Shown here in pieces: positions 46,679-54,723 of a DNA stretch of 64,000 bases (the stretch's first letter is position 1; each line of letters begins with the position of its first letter). This DNA is from Pseudomonadota bacterium (GTDB taxonomy: Bacteria; Pseudomonadota; Alphaproteobacteria; Sphingomonadales; Sphingomonadaceae). The position numbers were made by a program, and so were the translations under genes. The notes under the pieces are model-generated. The model was not told the DNA's origin. It searched no databases and saw only the letters and a list, made by a program, of their open reading frames with translations. The stretch spans positions 372,001 to 436,000 of the forward strand of contig JAIUPN010000001.1 in the NCBI GenBank assembly GCA_020160755.1. The letters run 5' to 3'.

Positions 46679-47723
46679 CCGCCAGCAACCCCACAGACAG
46701 TGCGTAAAAATTAGAACAATTATAGTCCAATATCGCACGATAGTTACCGGTCAGCAAATAAGCGGTGCGCCCCGGGCCATCGGGTTCGAGCAAGGTCGCC
46801 TGCACATTGCCGTCAGGCCAGCGCCCGCTGAGCGGCTGAATTCCGGCGGCGCGCCATTCGGCCATCGAGCGCCAGCGGCTGTGACGATCGAAAACCCGGG
46901 GGCAGCGTGTCGGCGTCAGGCGATTGGCCACAGAGCTGCGATTGAAGCTCGCGGGCACGGTCACCGCAACGCCCCATGGCTGTCCGGCACGCCATCCGGC
47001 GCGGCGGAGATAGGAGCCGATCGATTCGATCGCGTCGGCCTCGCTCGACCAGATGCGCGCGACGCCGTCGCCGTCGCCGTCCTCAGCCACCTGCAGATAG
47101 ACCGACGGCAGGAACTGCGGATAGCCGAACGCGCCGGCCCAGCTGCCTTTCAGCGCGCTGCGCGGTACGCCCTGTTCGACCATCACCATCGTCGCGATGA
47201 GTTCGGGTTCGAACAGGCTGCGGCGGCGCCCTTCATAGGCGAGCGTTGCCAGCGCTTCGGGCAGGTCGAAATTGCCGGTGACCTGGCCATAGGCGGTTTC
47301 ATGGCCGTAGATGGCGATCATGATGCTCGTCGGGACGCCGGTGCGTTGTTCGATGCGCGACAGGAGCGGGAGCAGCCGGTCGTGGACGCGGCGCCCGCCA
47401 CCAATGCGCGCGGCATCGACATGCTTGGCCTTGTAGGGCGCGAACGACGGGATCGGCGTGTTGGGGCTTGGCGGGCTGCCGAGATTGTCGCGATCGAGCG
47501 CGACGACGCGCGCGTTGTAGCGCAGTCCCGACGTCACCCGATCGAAGGTCGCGCGAGACACGCCGCGCGCCTGCGCCTTGGGCCACAGCGACTGGACATA
47601 GGTATCGAAGCCGGGGTCCCCGCTTTGCGCATGGAGCGGCGCCGAGGCGGTGAGCATCCACGCCGACACAAAAGCCGCGGTAAATTGGAAAAGGCGTCCG
47701 ATTTTGAAACGTATAGCTTGCAT
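46662..47723 (-). CDS. mltB: Lytic murein transglycosylase (MltB family)
   Basis: 353 residues from ATG 47723 with a signal peptide ending HAQS near residue 34. The catalytic Glu is in AIYGHETAYGQVTGNFD (near 125), with GSWAGAFGYPQFLPSVY downstream. The C-terminal part ends with the short TYLLTGNYRAILDYNCSN-like segment (YLLTGNYRAILDYNCSN) and YALSVGLLAD, the usual family end. It cleaves peptidoglycan between MurNAc and GlcNAc, forming anhydro ends. It heads the operon that runs through rlpA, dacC, tmk, holB, metG, tatD and the MBL gene. The promoter must lie in the 147 bases before tRNA-Ser. Confidence 0.93.
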   Translation of the reverse strand: MQAIRFKIGRLFQFTAAFVSAWMLTASAPLHAQSGDPGFDTYVQSLWPKAQARGVSRATFDRVTSGLRYNARVVALDRDNLGSPPSPNTPIPSFAPYKAKHVDAARIGGGRRVHDRLLPLLSRIEQRTGVPTSIMIAIYGHETAYGQVTGNFDLPEALATLAYEGRRRSLFEPELIATMVMVEQGVPRSALKGSWAGAFGYPQFLPSVYLQVAEDGDGDGVARIWSSEADAIESIGSYLRRAGWRAGQPWGVAVTVPASFNRSSVANRLTPTRCPRVFDRHSRWRSMAEWRAAGIQPLSGRWPDGNVQATLLEPDGPGRTAYLLTGNYRAILDYNCSNFYALSVGLLADEIDR

Positions 47724-47870
47724 GATGTCCCCACCCATAGGGCGTGTCTCGCACAGATGCGAGCGCCTTGGCTAGGCAGCGGCGGGACGAGCCGAGTCAT
47801 TCGCGCGGTGGGGCGAGCAGGCAAGGTTTCGCTTGCCGCCCGGCGCCCGCACGCTATGGCGGCGATCCGG

Positions 47871-47960
47871 GGACAGGTGGCCGAGTGGTTTAAGGCAGCG
47901 GTCTTGAAAACCGCCGTGGGTGCAAGCTCACCGTGGGTTCGAATCCCACCCTGTCCGCCA
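47871..47960 (+). tRNA. tRNA-Ser (anticodon UGA)
   Basis: Ninety bases with encoded CCA. The acceptor is GGACAGG/CCTGTCC, the anticodon stem GCGGT/ACCGC around CTTGAAA gives UGA, a long class II variable arm follows (CGTGGGTGCAAGCTCACC), and the T arm is GTGGG-TTCGAAT-CCCAC. It lies between divergent mltB and the convergent end of the hydrolase/flavin-reductase fusion gene, six bases from the latter. Confidence 0.97.
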
Positions 47961-47966
47961 CCTCTA

Positions 47967-49058
47967 TCAGGCGAAATGCAGCCGCCGGTACTTCCCGCGG
48001 AAATAGAGCAGCGGATCGCGGTGCGGTTCGAACTGCGCGCGCACGACACGGCCGACGAGGATAAAATGGTCGCCCGCCTCGTGCAGCGATTCGCGCTGGC
48101 ATTCGAACGATACGAGCGAACTGCCGAGCAGCGGCACCCCCGTCTGGCCCGGCGCCCATGGCTGGTTAGCGAAGCGGTCCTCGCCCCTCGCGGCGAAGCG
48201 ATTTGACGTCGGTTGCTGCCCGATCTGGAGCACGTTGACGCCGAAATGTGCGGCCTCGCGCAGTGCCGGGGCGGTCCCGGCGGTGTTGGCAATGCAGACG
48301 AGCAGAAGTGGCGGGTCGAGCGAAACCGAGGTGAAGCTGTTCGCGGTGAGCCCGACGGGTGTTCCGTCCGCATCAAGCGCGGTGACGATTGTGATGCCGG
48401 TCGCAAAACAGCCCATCGCATCGCGCAGCGTCCGCGGGTCCGATCCTGCCTTGAACTCCATCGCCTCGCGCGGCTGGCGCCGTTCGAGGAATTCGAGCAG
48501 CTGGCCGAGCAGCGCCTCGTTGCGGTCCGATGCGAGTTCGAGGTCGCATTCGTTGATATCGGCGCTCTCGCCCATGGGCAGGGCGGCATTGAAGGTGTCG
48601 CTGACCGCGCTGCACTGCGCCGGCGAGAAGCCGCCGCGGACGACGAGCGCCGGGACCGCCAGCCGCGCGGGAACATCGTCCGCGATTGCATCTTCGTCGA
48701 CCGGCATGTCGACCAGCACCAATCCGGCTGCGAGCAGGGCCCCATCGAGCGCCAGCGCGCGCGTCGCGATCCATCCGCCGCGTCCGGCGGTCACGACGAC
48801 GGGGCGCGAGCCCATTTGCGCAAGCACCGCGCGCATATCCTCGATATGCGGCGCAAGTTCATCTGCTTCACCGGCTTCGCGCAGGTCGAGATTAACGACG
48901 CGGCGCCCCGAAAGCACCAGCGCTTCGGCGACATCGCGCCACGCGGCACGGTTCTGCCCGACGTCGGGAATGAGCAGCACGGCGGGATCATTTTCGTCGC
49001 CGAGCATGTCGGCCGACAGGAGGACGCCGCCAAAACCCTTATATTCGATGAGGCTCAA
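47967..49058 (-). CDS. Fusion of a Ser-less alpha/beta-hydrolase-like domain and a flavin reductase
   Basis: 363 residues. Residues about 1-200 look like an alpha/beta hydrolase (LLIPDVGQNRAAWRDVAEAL, VVNLDLREAG, LVLVDMPV), but the nucleophile elbow reads TAGRGGW (90-96), so the usual catalytic Ser in GxSxG is replaced by Arg and the domain is probably not an ordinary hydrolase. Residues about 206-363 are a flavin-reductase (FMN-binding split barrel) domain: LRDAMGCFATGITIVTA, GLTANSFTSVSLDPPLLLV and FGVNVL, typical of HpaC-like NAD(P)H:FMN reductases. It may feed reduced flavin to a partner monooxygenase. It lies next to the acyl-CoA dehydrogenase island and 114 bases after the nitronate-monooxygenase-like gene, same strand. 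Confidence 0.85.
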   Translation of the reverse strand: MSLIEYKGFGGVLLSADMLGDENDPAVLLIPDVGQNRAAWRDVAEALVLSGRRVVNLDLREAGEADELAPHIEDMRAVLAQMGSRPVVVTAGRGGWIATRALALDGALLAAGLVLVDMPVDEDAIADDVPARLAVPALVVRGGFSPAQCSAVSDTFNAALPMGESADINECDLELASDRNEALLGQLLEFLERRQPREAMEFKAGSDPRTLRDAMGCFATGITIVTALDADGTPVGLTANSFTSVSLDPPLLLVCIANTAGTAPALREAAHFGVNVLQIGQQPTSNRFAARGEDRFANQPWAPGQTGVPLLGSSLVSFECQRESLHEAGDHFILVGRVVRAQFEPHRDPLLYFRGKYRRLHFA

Positions 49059-49172
49059 ACATCCCCCTTGCCGCGCCGGCGGGCGCGGGCGCCAGCGGCA
49101 TTCGATGTGATCAAGTTGCGAAGAATCGGATCATATCGAAAGCCGCAGCGCCGCGCCAGCGCGCCGGGCCAA

Positions 49173-50153
49173 TTACGCGCGCATCGACGCGAGCCGCTGG
49201 TCGACGATCGCGTCGGCTTCCGCGATGATGCGATCGATCAATTGCTGGCACGTCGGAATGTCGTGGATCAGCCCCTGCACCATACCTGCCCAGAAAACGC
49301 CCTTCGTGAGGTCGCCGGTTTCGAGCAGCTCGCGGCCCGCCTTGCCATTCACAAGTTCGGCGACGTCGGCGAAGGTCGCGTCGGGCACCGCAAGACGGCG
49401 CACCACCTCTTCGCTCACTTCGCTCTTGCCGACGCGCGCGGTGTTCTTGAGGCTGCGGAAGATCAGGAAGCTGCCGCGCTCGTCATTGTCGATATAGGCC
49501 TGCTTCACATTGTCGTGGATCGGCGCCTCGACCGTCGCGCAGAAGCGTGTACCCATGTTGATGCCCTCGGCGCCGAGCGACAGCGCCGCGACGAGCCCGC
49601 GGCCGTCGCCGAAGCCTCCGCTCGCGAGCATCGGGATTTTCACCTTGTCGGCGGCGGCGGGGATCAGGATCAGGCCGGGGATATCGTCCTCGCCCGGGTG
49701 TCCCGCGCATTCGAAGCCGTCGATCGAGATGATGTCGCAGCCCGCGCGTTCGGCCGACAGCGCGTGACGCACCGCGGTGCATTTGTGGAGGATCGTGACG
49801 CCATGGGGTTTGAGCATTTCCCAGATTTCGCGCACCGCCTGCGTGCCCGCGGTCTCGACGATCTTGACCCCGCCGTCGATGATCGCCTGCGCATAGGCCT
49901 TGTAGTCGGGGGCGTTGATCGTCGGGAAGACGGTCATGTTTACGCCGAAGGGCTTGTCGGTCATCGCGCGGCAGCGTTCGATTTCCTCGCGCAGCGCCTC
50001 GGGGCTCGGCTGCGTCAGCGCCGTGATGATGCCGAGGCCGCCCGCATTGGATACCGCGCTCGCCAGCCCGGCGTAGCCGACGCTCTGCATCCCGCCCTGG
50101 ACGATCGGATGCTCGATACCCAGCATTTCGGTGATGCGTGTCTTGAAAGCCAT
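49173..50153 (-). CDS. Nitronate monooxygenase / 2-nitropropane dioxygenase-like FMN enzyme
   Basis: 326 residues, a TIM-barrel FMN protein. HPIVQGGMQSVGYAGLASAV opens the barrel; TDKPFGVNMTVFP, IISIDGFECAGHPGEDD, PMLASGGFGDGRGLVAAL and GAEGINMGTRFCAT contain the flavin-phosphate and active-site His regions. Family members oxidise alkyl nitronates, but several in acyl-CoA clusters, such as IpdC of mycobacterial steroid-ring degradation, act instead as flavin reductases on CoA thioesters. The latter is an inference supported by the adjacent dehydrogenase genes. It is divergent from the dehydrogenase at 50275, with an operator-like palindrome in the spacer. Confidence 0.85.
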   Translation of the reverse strand: MAFKTRITEMLGIEHPIVQGGMQSVGYAGLASAVSNAGGLGIITALTQPSPEALREEIERCRAMTDKPFGVNMTVFPTINAPDYKAYAQAIIDGGVKIVETAGTQAVREIWEMLKPHGVTILHKCTAVRHALSAERAGCDIISIDGFECAGHPGEDDIPGLILIPAAADKVKIPMLASGGFGDGRGLVAALSLGAEGINMGTRFCATVEAPIHDNVKQAYIDNDERGSFLIFRSLKNTARVGKSEVSEEVVRRLAVPDATFADVAELVNGKAGRELLETGDLTKGVFWAGMVQGLIHDIPTCQQLIDRIIAEADAIVDQRLASMRA

Positions 50154-50213
50154 ATCGATCTCTCCTGTGCGGTCCTGCCCTTACGGCATCTTCGTTCCGG
50201 TCCATGAAATAAC

Positions 50214-50229
50214 TTGACGCTTACGTCAA
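50214..50229. promoter_or_regulatory. Operator-like palindrome TTGACGCTTACGTCAA, copy 1
   Basis: Six-base arms TTGACG and CGTCAA flank a four-base centre. The site and the 13 bases after it match the second copy at 51500 at 26 of 29 positions. It is 45 bases upstream of the dehydrogenase start and 60 bases upstream of the divergent nitronate-monooxygenase-like gene, so one regulator may control both. The shape resembles MerR-type (LiuR-like) operators of acyl-CoA and branched-chain catabolism, as I recall them; the regulator is not in the window. Confidence 0.7.
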
Positions 50230-50274
50230 CGTCGGGTTGACTAGGAAAATAGTTAGATAGCGAAGGGAATCGAA

Positions 50275-51456
50275 ATGACGGCGGGCGAAGGCATATCGGG
50301 TCGGGCGCTGGCGATCGCCGCAAAGGTCGAAGCGTTCGTTCGCGAAACGATTGCCCCTTACGAGAGCGACCCCCGCCGCGATCATCATGGCGCTCCCACC
50401 GACGAGCTGGTTGTGGAGATGCGCGAGCATGCTCGTGCTGCGGGCGTACTCACCCCGCATATCTTCGATGACGGCAGCCACCTGAACCAGCGCGAGACCG
50501 CAGTGGTGCTGATCAAGAGCGGTCTCTCGCCGCTCGGCCCGCTCGCCTGCAACACGATGGCGCCCGACGAGGGCAATATGTATCTTCTCGGCAAGGAGGG
50601 CAGCCCCGAACTCAAGGAACGCTTCCTGAAGCCGATGGTCGAGGGACGCGTCCGTTCGGCCTTTTTCATGACCGAGCCCGCCGAAGACGGCGGCGCCGGG
50701 TCCGATCCGTCGATGATGAAGACGACGTGCCATCTCGACGGCAACCACTGGGTGGTGAATGGCCGCAAGACCTTCATCACCGGCGCACAGGGCGCACGCG
50801 TGGGCATCGTGATGGCGAAGGCCGAACAGGGCGCGTGCATGTTCCTCGTCGATCTGCCCGACCCTGCGATCCGCATCGACGATGTGCCCAATACGATCGA
50901 CAGCTCGATGCCCGGCGGCCATGCGACGCTGACCATCGACAATTTGCGCGTCCCTGCCGATCAGATGCTGGGCGAGGCCGGCGAAGGCTTTCGCTACGCG
51001 CAGGTGCGGCTGTCCCCTGCCCGCCTGTCGCACTGCATGCGCTGGCTCGGCGCGTGTATCCGCGCGCACGAGATCGCGACCGACTATGCGAACCGACGCG
51101 AAGCGTTCGGCAAGCCGCTGATCGACCATGAAGGCGTCGGCTTCATGCTCGCCGAAAATATGATCGACCTGAAGCAGGCCGAGCTGATGATCGACTGGTG
51201 TGCGGGCGTGCTCGACACCGGATCGCTCGGCACGGTCGAAAGTTCGATGGCGAAGGTCGCCGTGTCCGAGGCGCTGATGCGTATCGCCGACCGCTGCGTT
51301 CAGGTGATGGGCGGTACCGGGGTCACCGACAAGACGATCGTCGAGCAGGTGTTCCGCGAAGTTCGCGCATTCCGCATCTACGACGGCCCGACCGAGGTCC
51401 ACAAATGGAGCCTCGCCAAGAAGATCCGCCGCGACTGGAAGGCCGGGCTGTCCTGA
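50275..51456 (+). CDS. Acyl-CoA dehydrogenase (ACAD10/11-like)
   Basis: 393 residues, an FAD-dependent dehydrogenase making enoyl-CoA. The flavin and substrate patterns are FFMTEPAEDGGAGSDPSMM (near 128), TFITGAQGARVGIVM (near 165), RREAFGKPLIDHEGV (near 278) and VMGGTGVTD (near 345). At the C-terminus YDGPTEVHKWSLAKKI replaces the classical YEGT; the DGP-T/D-EVH form is typical of ACAD10/11-type enzymes for longer or branched acyl chains. First gene of the rightward part of the island, with the palindromic operator directly upstream. Confidence 0.9.
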   Translation: MTAGEGISGRALAIAAKVEAFVRETIAPYESDPRRDHHGAPTDELVVEMREHARAAGVLTPHIFDDGSHLNQRETAVVLIKSGLSPLGPLACNTMAPDEGNMYLLGKEGSPELKERFLKPMVEGRVRSAFFMTEPAEDGGAGSDPSMMKTTCHLDGNHWVVNGRKTFITGAQGARVGIVMAKAEQGACMFLVDLPDPAIRIDDVPNTIDSSMPGGHATLTIDNLRVPADQMLGEAGEGFRYAQVRLSPARLSHCMRWLGACIRAHEIATDYANRREAFGKPLIDHEGVGFMLAENMIDLKQAELMIDWCAGVLDTGSLGTVESSMAKVAVSEALMRIADRCVQVMGGTGVTDKTIVEQVFREVRAFRIYDGPTEVHKWSLAKKIRRDWKAGLS

Positions 51457-51499
51457 CACGACCGCCAGTTGCGGCGCAAAAAGCGTAGCGTCAAAACGC

Positions 51500-51515
51500 T
51501 TGACGTTTACGTCAA
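51500..51515. promoter_or_regulatory. Operator-like palindrome TTGACGTTTACGTCAA, copy 2
   Basis: Same arms as copy 1 (TTGACG..CGTCAA) and the same 13-base continuation apart from two changes. It lies 50 bases upstream of the second dehydrogenase gene and 43 bases after the first one, so it gives this gene its own regulated promoter. Both copies keep the same spacing (45-50 bases) to the following start codon. Confidence 0.7.
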
Positions 51516-51565
51516 CGTCCGGTTCACTGGACGGACAGGATAATGGGAGAAGGACGGGTGCGCGC

Positions 51566-52660
51566 ATGACGATCCTCTATGACGAAGGCCAGCAGGCGAT
51601 CGCGACCGAGTCACGGCGCGTATTGGAGGCGCGTGTCGACAAGGATGCGCTGCTGCCGCTGCTCGAGAGTGTCGGCGAATATCATCGCCCCTTCTGGGAC
51701 ACCGCGAAGGAGCAGGGCTGGACGGCGCTGGCGCTTCCTGAAGCCGATGGCGGCCTGGGGCTCGGGTTGATCGAACTCGGCCTGATCGCGCATCAGGCCG
51801 GGCGTAGCATCAGTGGCGCGCCCTTCCTGACATCTGGCTTTGGTGCAGCGAAGGCGATCGAGCTGTTCGGTTCCGACGCGCAGAAAGCGCGCTGGCTGCC
51901 CGGCCTCGCGAGCGGCGAGACGATCGGTGCGATCGCGTTTGCGGCCGGCCCCGATGCGCTGCCCGCCCGCCCCGACGTCACCTTTACCGGCGACCGGCTC
52001 GACGGCACGGTCCGCGGTGTTTCAGCAGGGCTCGCGGCGGATATCGCAATCGTTTTTGCGAACGGACCGGGAATGCCCGTGCTCGCGCTGGTCGATCTGG
52101 CCGGAGTCCAGCGTTCCGCCGTTCCCAGCTTCGACAACAGCCGCCTGATCGCCGACCTTCACTTTTCCGGTGTGCCGGCCGAACCGCTGGCGGTTGGCAG
52201 CGCCGCGCGCGATGCGGCGCTTCATATCCTCGCATTGCAGGCGGTCGTCACGGCGCACGAGCAGACCGGCGGCGCCGAAGCGCTGATGGAAATCGCACGC
52301 GACTATGCCCTGACGCGGAAGGCGTTCGGCCAGCCGATCGGAGCGTTCCAGTCGGTGAAGCATCGCATTGCAGAGCTCTACGGCCTTGTCGAACTGGCGC
52401 GCGCCAACTGCATCCACGCCGCGGCACGCGAAGGTGCAGGCGATTTCGTCATAGCGGCAGCAGCGGCGCGGCTGTCGGCAACCGAAGCCTATGACACCGC
52501 CGCGCGCGACTGCATCCAGATCCATGGCGGCATCGGCGTGACGTGGGAAATCGGATTGCACCTCCATATGCGCCGCGCGCGCAGCCTTGCGATCGAACAG
52601 GGCAGCAGCCTGTTCTGGGAAGATATCCTTGTCGACCAGCTTGCGGGAGAAGCGGCATGA
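51566..52660 (+). CDS. Acyl-CoA dehydrogenase, small-subunit type
   Basis: 364 residues from ATG 51566. An acyl-CoA dehydrogenase N-terminal domain (LALPEADGGLGLGLIELGLI) and a weak middle domain are followed by the C-terminal helical domain RKAFGQPIGAFQSVKHRIA (near 255) and QIHGGIGVTWEIGLHLHMRRA (near 315). The C-terminal end lacks the classic catalytic-base segment (YEGT or GGTSEIQ); this is the pattern of the partner subunit in alpha2beta2 dehydrogenases such as the mycobacterial FadE pairs that act on steroid side chains. It is coupled by ATGA overlap to the next dehydrogenase gene, its likely partner. Confidence 0.88.
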   Translation: MTILYDEGQQAIATESRRVLEARVDKDALLPLLESVGEYHRPFWDTAKEQGWTALALPEADGGLGLGLIELGLIAHQAGRSISGAPFLTSGFGAAKAIELFGSDAQKARWLPGLASGETIGAIAFAAGPDALPARPDVTFTGDRLDGTVRGVSAGLAADIAIVFANGPGMPVLALVDLAGVQRSAVPSFDNSRLIADLHFSGVPAEPLAVGSAARDAALHILALQAVVTAHEQTGGAEALMEIARDYALTRKAFGQPIGAFQSVKHRIAELYGLVELARANCIHAAAREGAGDFVIAAAAARLSATEAYDTAARDCIQIHGGIGVTWEIGLHLHMRRARSLAIEQGSSLFWEDILVDQLAGEAA

Positions 52661-53862
52661 GCGATCTTGACGCCTATCGCGCCAAGGCCGCGGCCTGGCT
52701 GCAATCGATGGCCCCCACCTATGGCCGCGACGCGCGCAAGGGCCTGTCCGAGGCCGACGATCTCGCGCTCGGCCGCCGCTACCAGAAGGCCAAGTTCGAC
52801 GCGGGCTATGCCGGGATCAACTGGGCGGTCGAATATGGCGGCCAGGGCCTCGGCCATCTCGAAAAGGTCACTTTCGACGCCGAGGAAATGAAGCACGGCT
52901 TCCCGAGCTTCTATTTCGGCATCTCGCTCGGCATGCCGGTGCCGGTTCTGATGCAGTTCGGCAGCGACAAGGAGTTCGTCAAGGAGCGCGTGCTCAAGGC
53001 GCTGCAAGGCGAGGAAATCTGGTGCCAGCTCTTCTCCGAACCGTCGGGCGGCTCGGACCTTGCGGGCCTGCGCACCAAGGCCGAGCCCGACGGCAACGGG
53101 TGGAAGATCAACGGGCAGAAGGTGTGGACGAGCTGGGCGCATTACAGCGACTATGGCGTCATAGTCGTGCGCACCGATCCGACTGTCGCGAAGCACAAGG
53201 GCCTGACCTATTTCTGGGTCGACATGAAGGCGCCGGGCGTCACGGTCCGCCCGATCAAGCTTGCGGGCGGCGATAGCCACGTCAACGAAGTCTTCTTCGA
53301 CGATGTGAAGATCACCGACGATCATCGCATGTCGCCTGTCGGCGGCGGCTTTGCGGTCGCGATCGCGACCCTCATGATCGAACGCTATGTCGCGACCGAC
53401 AGCGCGGGGTTCGGCCCGCATCTCGATCTGTTTGTCGAGCTGGCAAAAGAGGTACGGCTGGGCGGTCGCCCGGCGATCGAGGACGGCCGCATCCGGCAGC
53501 AGATCGCGCGGAACCATGCGATGCGCGCGGGGCTCGACTCGATCAACGTCCGCGCGCGGCTGATGATGCAGGCGGGGATGATGCCGGGCCCCGAAGGCTC
53601 GCTCAACAAGCTGGTCGCGGTTCGCTCGCGCCAGAAATTGTCGGAGCTTGCGCTCGACCTGCAGGGCGGCGACGCCTTCCTCTTCGACGAACATGCGTCG
53701 CAAAAGGAAGATTGGGCGTCGAGCTGGATCAATGCCCCCACCGGCCGCATTGCTGGCGGGTCGGACGAGACGTTGCTCAACACGATCGCGGAGAAGGTCC
53801 TCGGCCTGCCGCAGGATCACCGCCCCGACAAGGGCATCCCCTTCAACCAGATTCCGGCCTGA
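52657..53862 (+). CDS. Acyl-CoA dehydrogenase, large-subunit partner
   Basis: 401 residues, beginning MSDLDAYRAKAAAWLQSMAP. FAD/substrate motifs are WCQLFSEPSGGSDLAGLRT (near 128), KVWTSWAHYSDYGVIV (near 155) and the C-terminal GRIAGGSDETLLNTIAEKVLGLP, in which GGSDET corresponds to the GGTSEI flavin-contacting loop. It starts inside the stop codon of the 51566 gene, so the two are probably made in equal amounts and form a heterotetramer. The type is related to FadE26/FadE28-like dehydrogenases. Followed after 11 bases by the SDR gene. Confidence 0.9.
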   Translation: MSDLDAYRAKAAAWLQSMAPTYGRDARKGLSEADDLALGRRYQKAKFDAGYAGINWAVEYGGQGLGHLEKVTFDAEEMKHGFPSFYFGISLGMPVPVLMQFGSDKEFVKERVLKALQGEEIWCQLFSEPSGGSDLAGLRTKAEPDGNGWKINGQKVWTSWAHYSDYGVIVVRTDPTVAKHKGLTYFWVDMKAPGVTVRPIKLAGGDSHVNEVFFDDVKITDDHRMSPVGGGFAVAIATLMIERYVATDSAGFGPHLDLFVELAKEVRLGGRPAIEDGRIRQQIARNHAMRAGLDSINVRARLMMQAGMMPGPEGSLNKLVAVRSRQKLSELALDLQGGDAFLFDEHASQKEDWASSWINAPTGRIAGGSDETLLNTIAEKVLGLPQDHRPDKGIPFNQIPA

Positions 53863-53873
53863 GGAGGCTCCCC

Positions 53874-54656
53874 ATGAAGATCGATTCCAGTACATCGGCC
53901 GTCGTCACCGGCGGGGCGTCGGGCCTTGGCCGCGCGACCGCCGAAGCGCTCGCCGCGTCGGGCGTAAAGGTAGCCATCTTCGACATCAACGACGCGCTTG
54001 GCGAAGAGGTCGCGGCGTCGATCGGCGGACTGTTCGTCCATGTCGATATCACCGACGAGCAATCAGTCCTCGACGGCTATGCAAAAGCGCGCGCTGCACA
54101 TGGGCAGGAGCGCGTGTGCGTCCATTGCGCGATGACGTCGCGCCGCGGCAAGACGCTCGCCTATGACAAGGAAAGCGGTGGCTATCGCCGCACGCCTACG
54201 GCCGACTATGCCTTTGGCGTCGAGGGTATATTGACTGCGAGCTATCGTGTCGCGTCGATCTCGGCCGAAGGCATGGCGGCGCTTCCCGAAATGGAGGATG
54301 GCGAGCGCGGGGCGATCGTGCTGACAGCCTCGGTTGCGGCGCAGGACGGCCAGATCGGGCAGGTCATTTATGGATCGGCAAAGGCCGGCGTGAACGGCCT
54401 CGTCCTGCCGATGGCGCGCGACCTGATGGACCTCGGTATCCGCGTCAATTCGATCATGCCGGGCGTCTTCGGTACGCCGCTCCTCAACAATATGAACCCG
54501 AAGGTGAAGGAGAGCCTCGAGGCCTCGGTCCCCTTCCCCAAGCGGCTCGGCAAGGCCGAGGAATATGCGAGCCTCGCGATGGAGATGGTTCGCAACACCT
54601 ATTTCAACGGCCAGGCGGTCCGGCTCGACGGCGCAATAAGAATGGCCCCCCGTTAA
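53874..54656 (+). CDS. SDR-family 3-hydroxyacyl-CoA dehydrogenase-like
   Basis: 260 residues, short-chain dehydrogenase. Cofactor loop TGGASGLGRATAEAL at about 12-26 and Asp in IFDINDA indicate NAD(H) preference. The catalytic triad is present: Ser in LTASVAAQDG, then YGSAKAG (Tyr-x3-Lys). The usual NNAG is replaced by VHCAMT. Sequence form resembles HSD17B10-type 3-hydroxyacyl-CoA dehydrogenases, which fits the third step of beta-oxidation beside the dehydrogenases and thiolase. GGAGG lies eight bases before the ATG. Ends 67 bases before the thiolase gene. Confidence 0.9.
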   Translation: MKIDSSTSAVVTGGASGLGRATAEALAASGVKVAIFDINDALGEEVAASIGGLFVHVDITDEQSVLDGYAKARAAHGQERVCVHCAMTSRRGKTLAYDKESGGYRRTPTADYAFGVEGILTASYRVASISAEGMAALPEMEDGERGAIVLTASVAAQDGQIGQVIYGSAKAGVNGLVLPMARDLMDLGIRVNSIMPGVFGTPLLNNMNPKVKESLEASVPFPKRLGKAEEYASLAMEMVRNTYFNGQAVRLDGAIRMAPR

Positions 54657-54723
54657 GCTCCCCACCAAATCGCTTTTCAATCGACCTGCGTTTTCAGAAG
54701 CTCTCCACGAAAGGATATTCACG

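Noticed and set aside
46509..48206. Long plus-strand frame running through the tRNA-Ser gene
   Set aside because: It reads through a tRNA and opposite mltB/rlpA; composition is that of a shadow frame.
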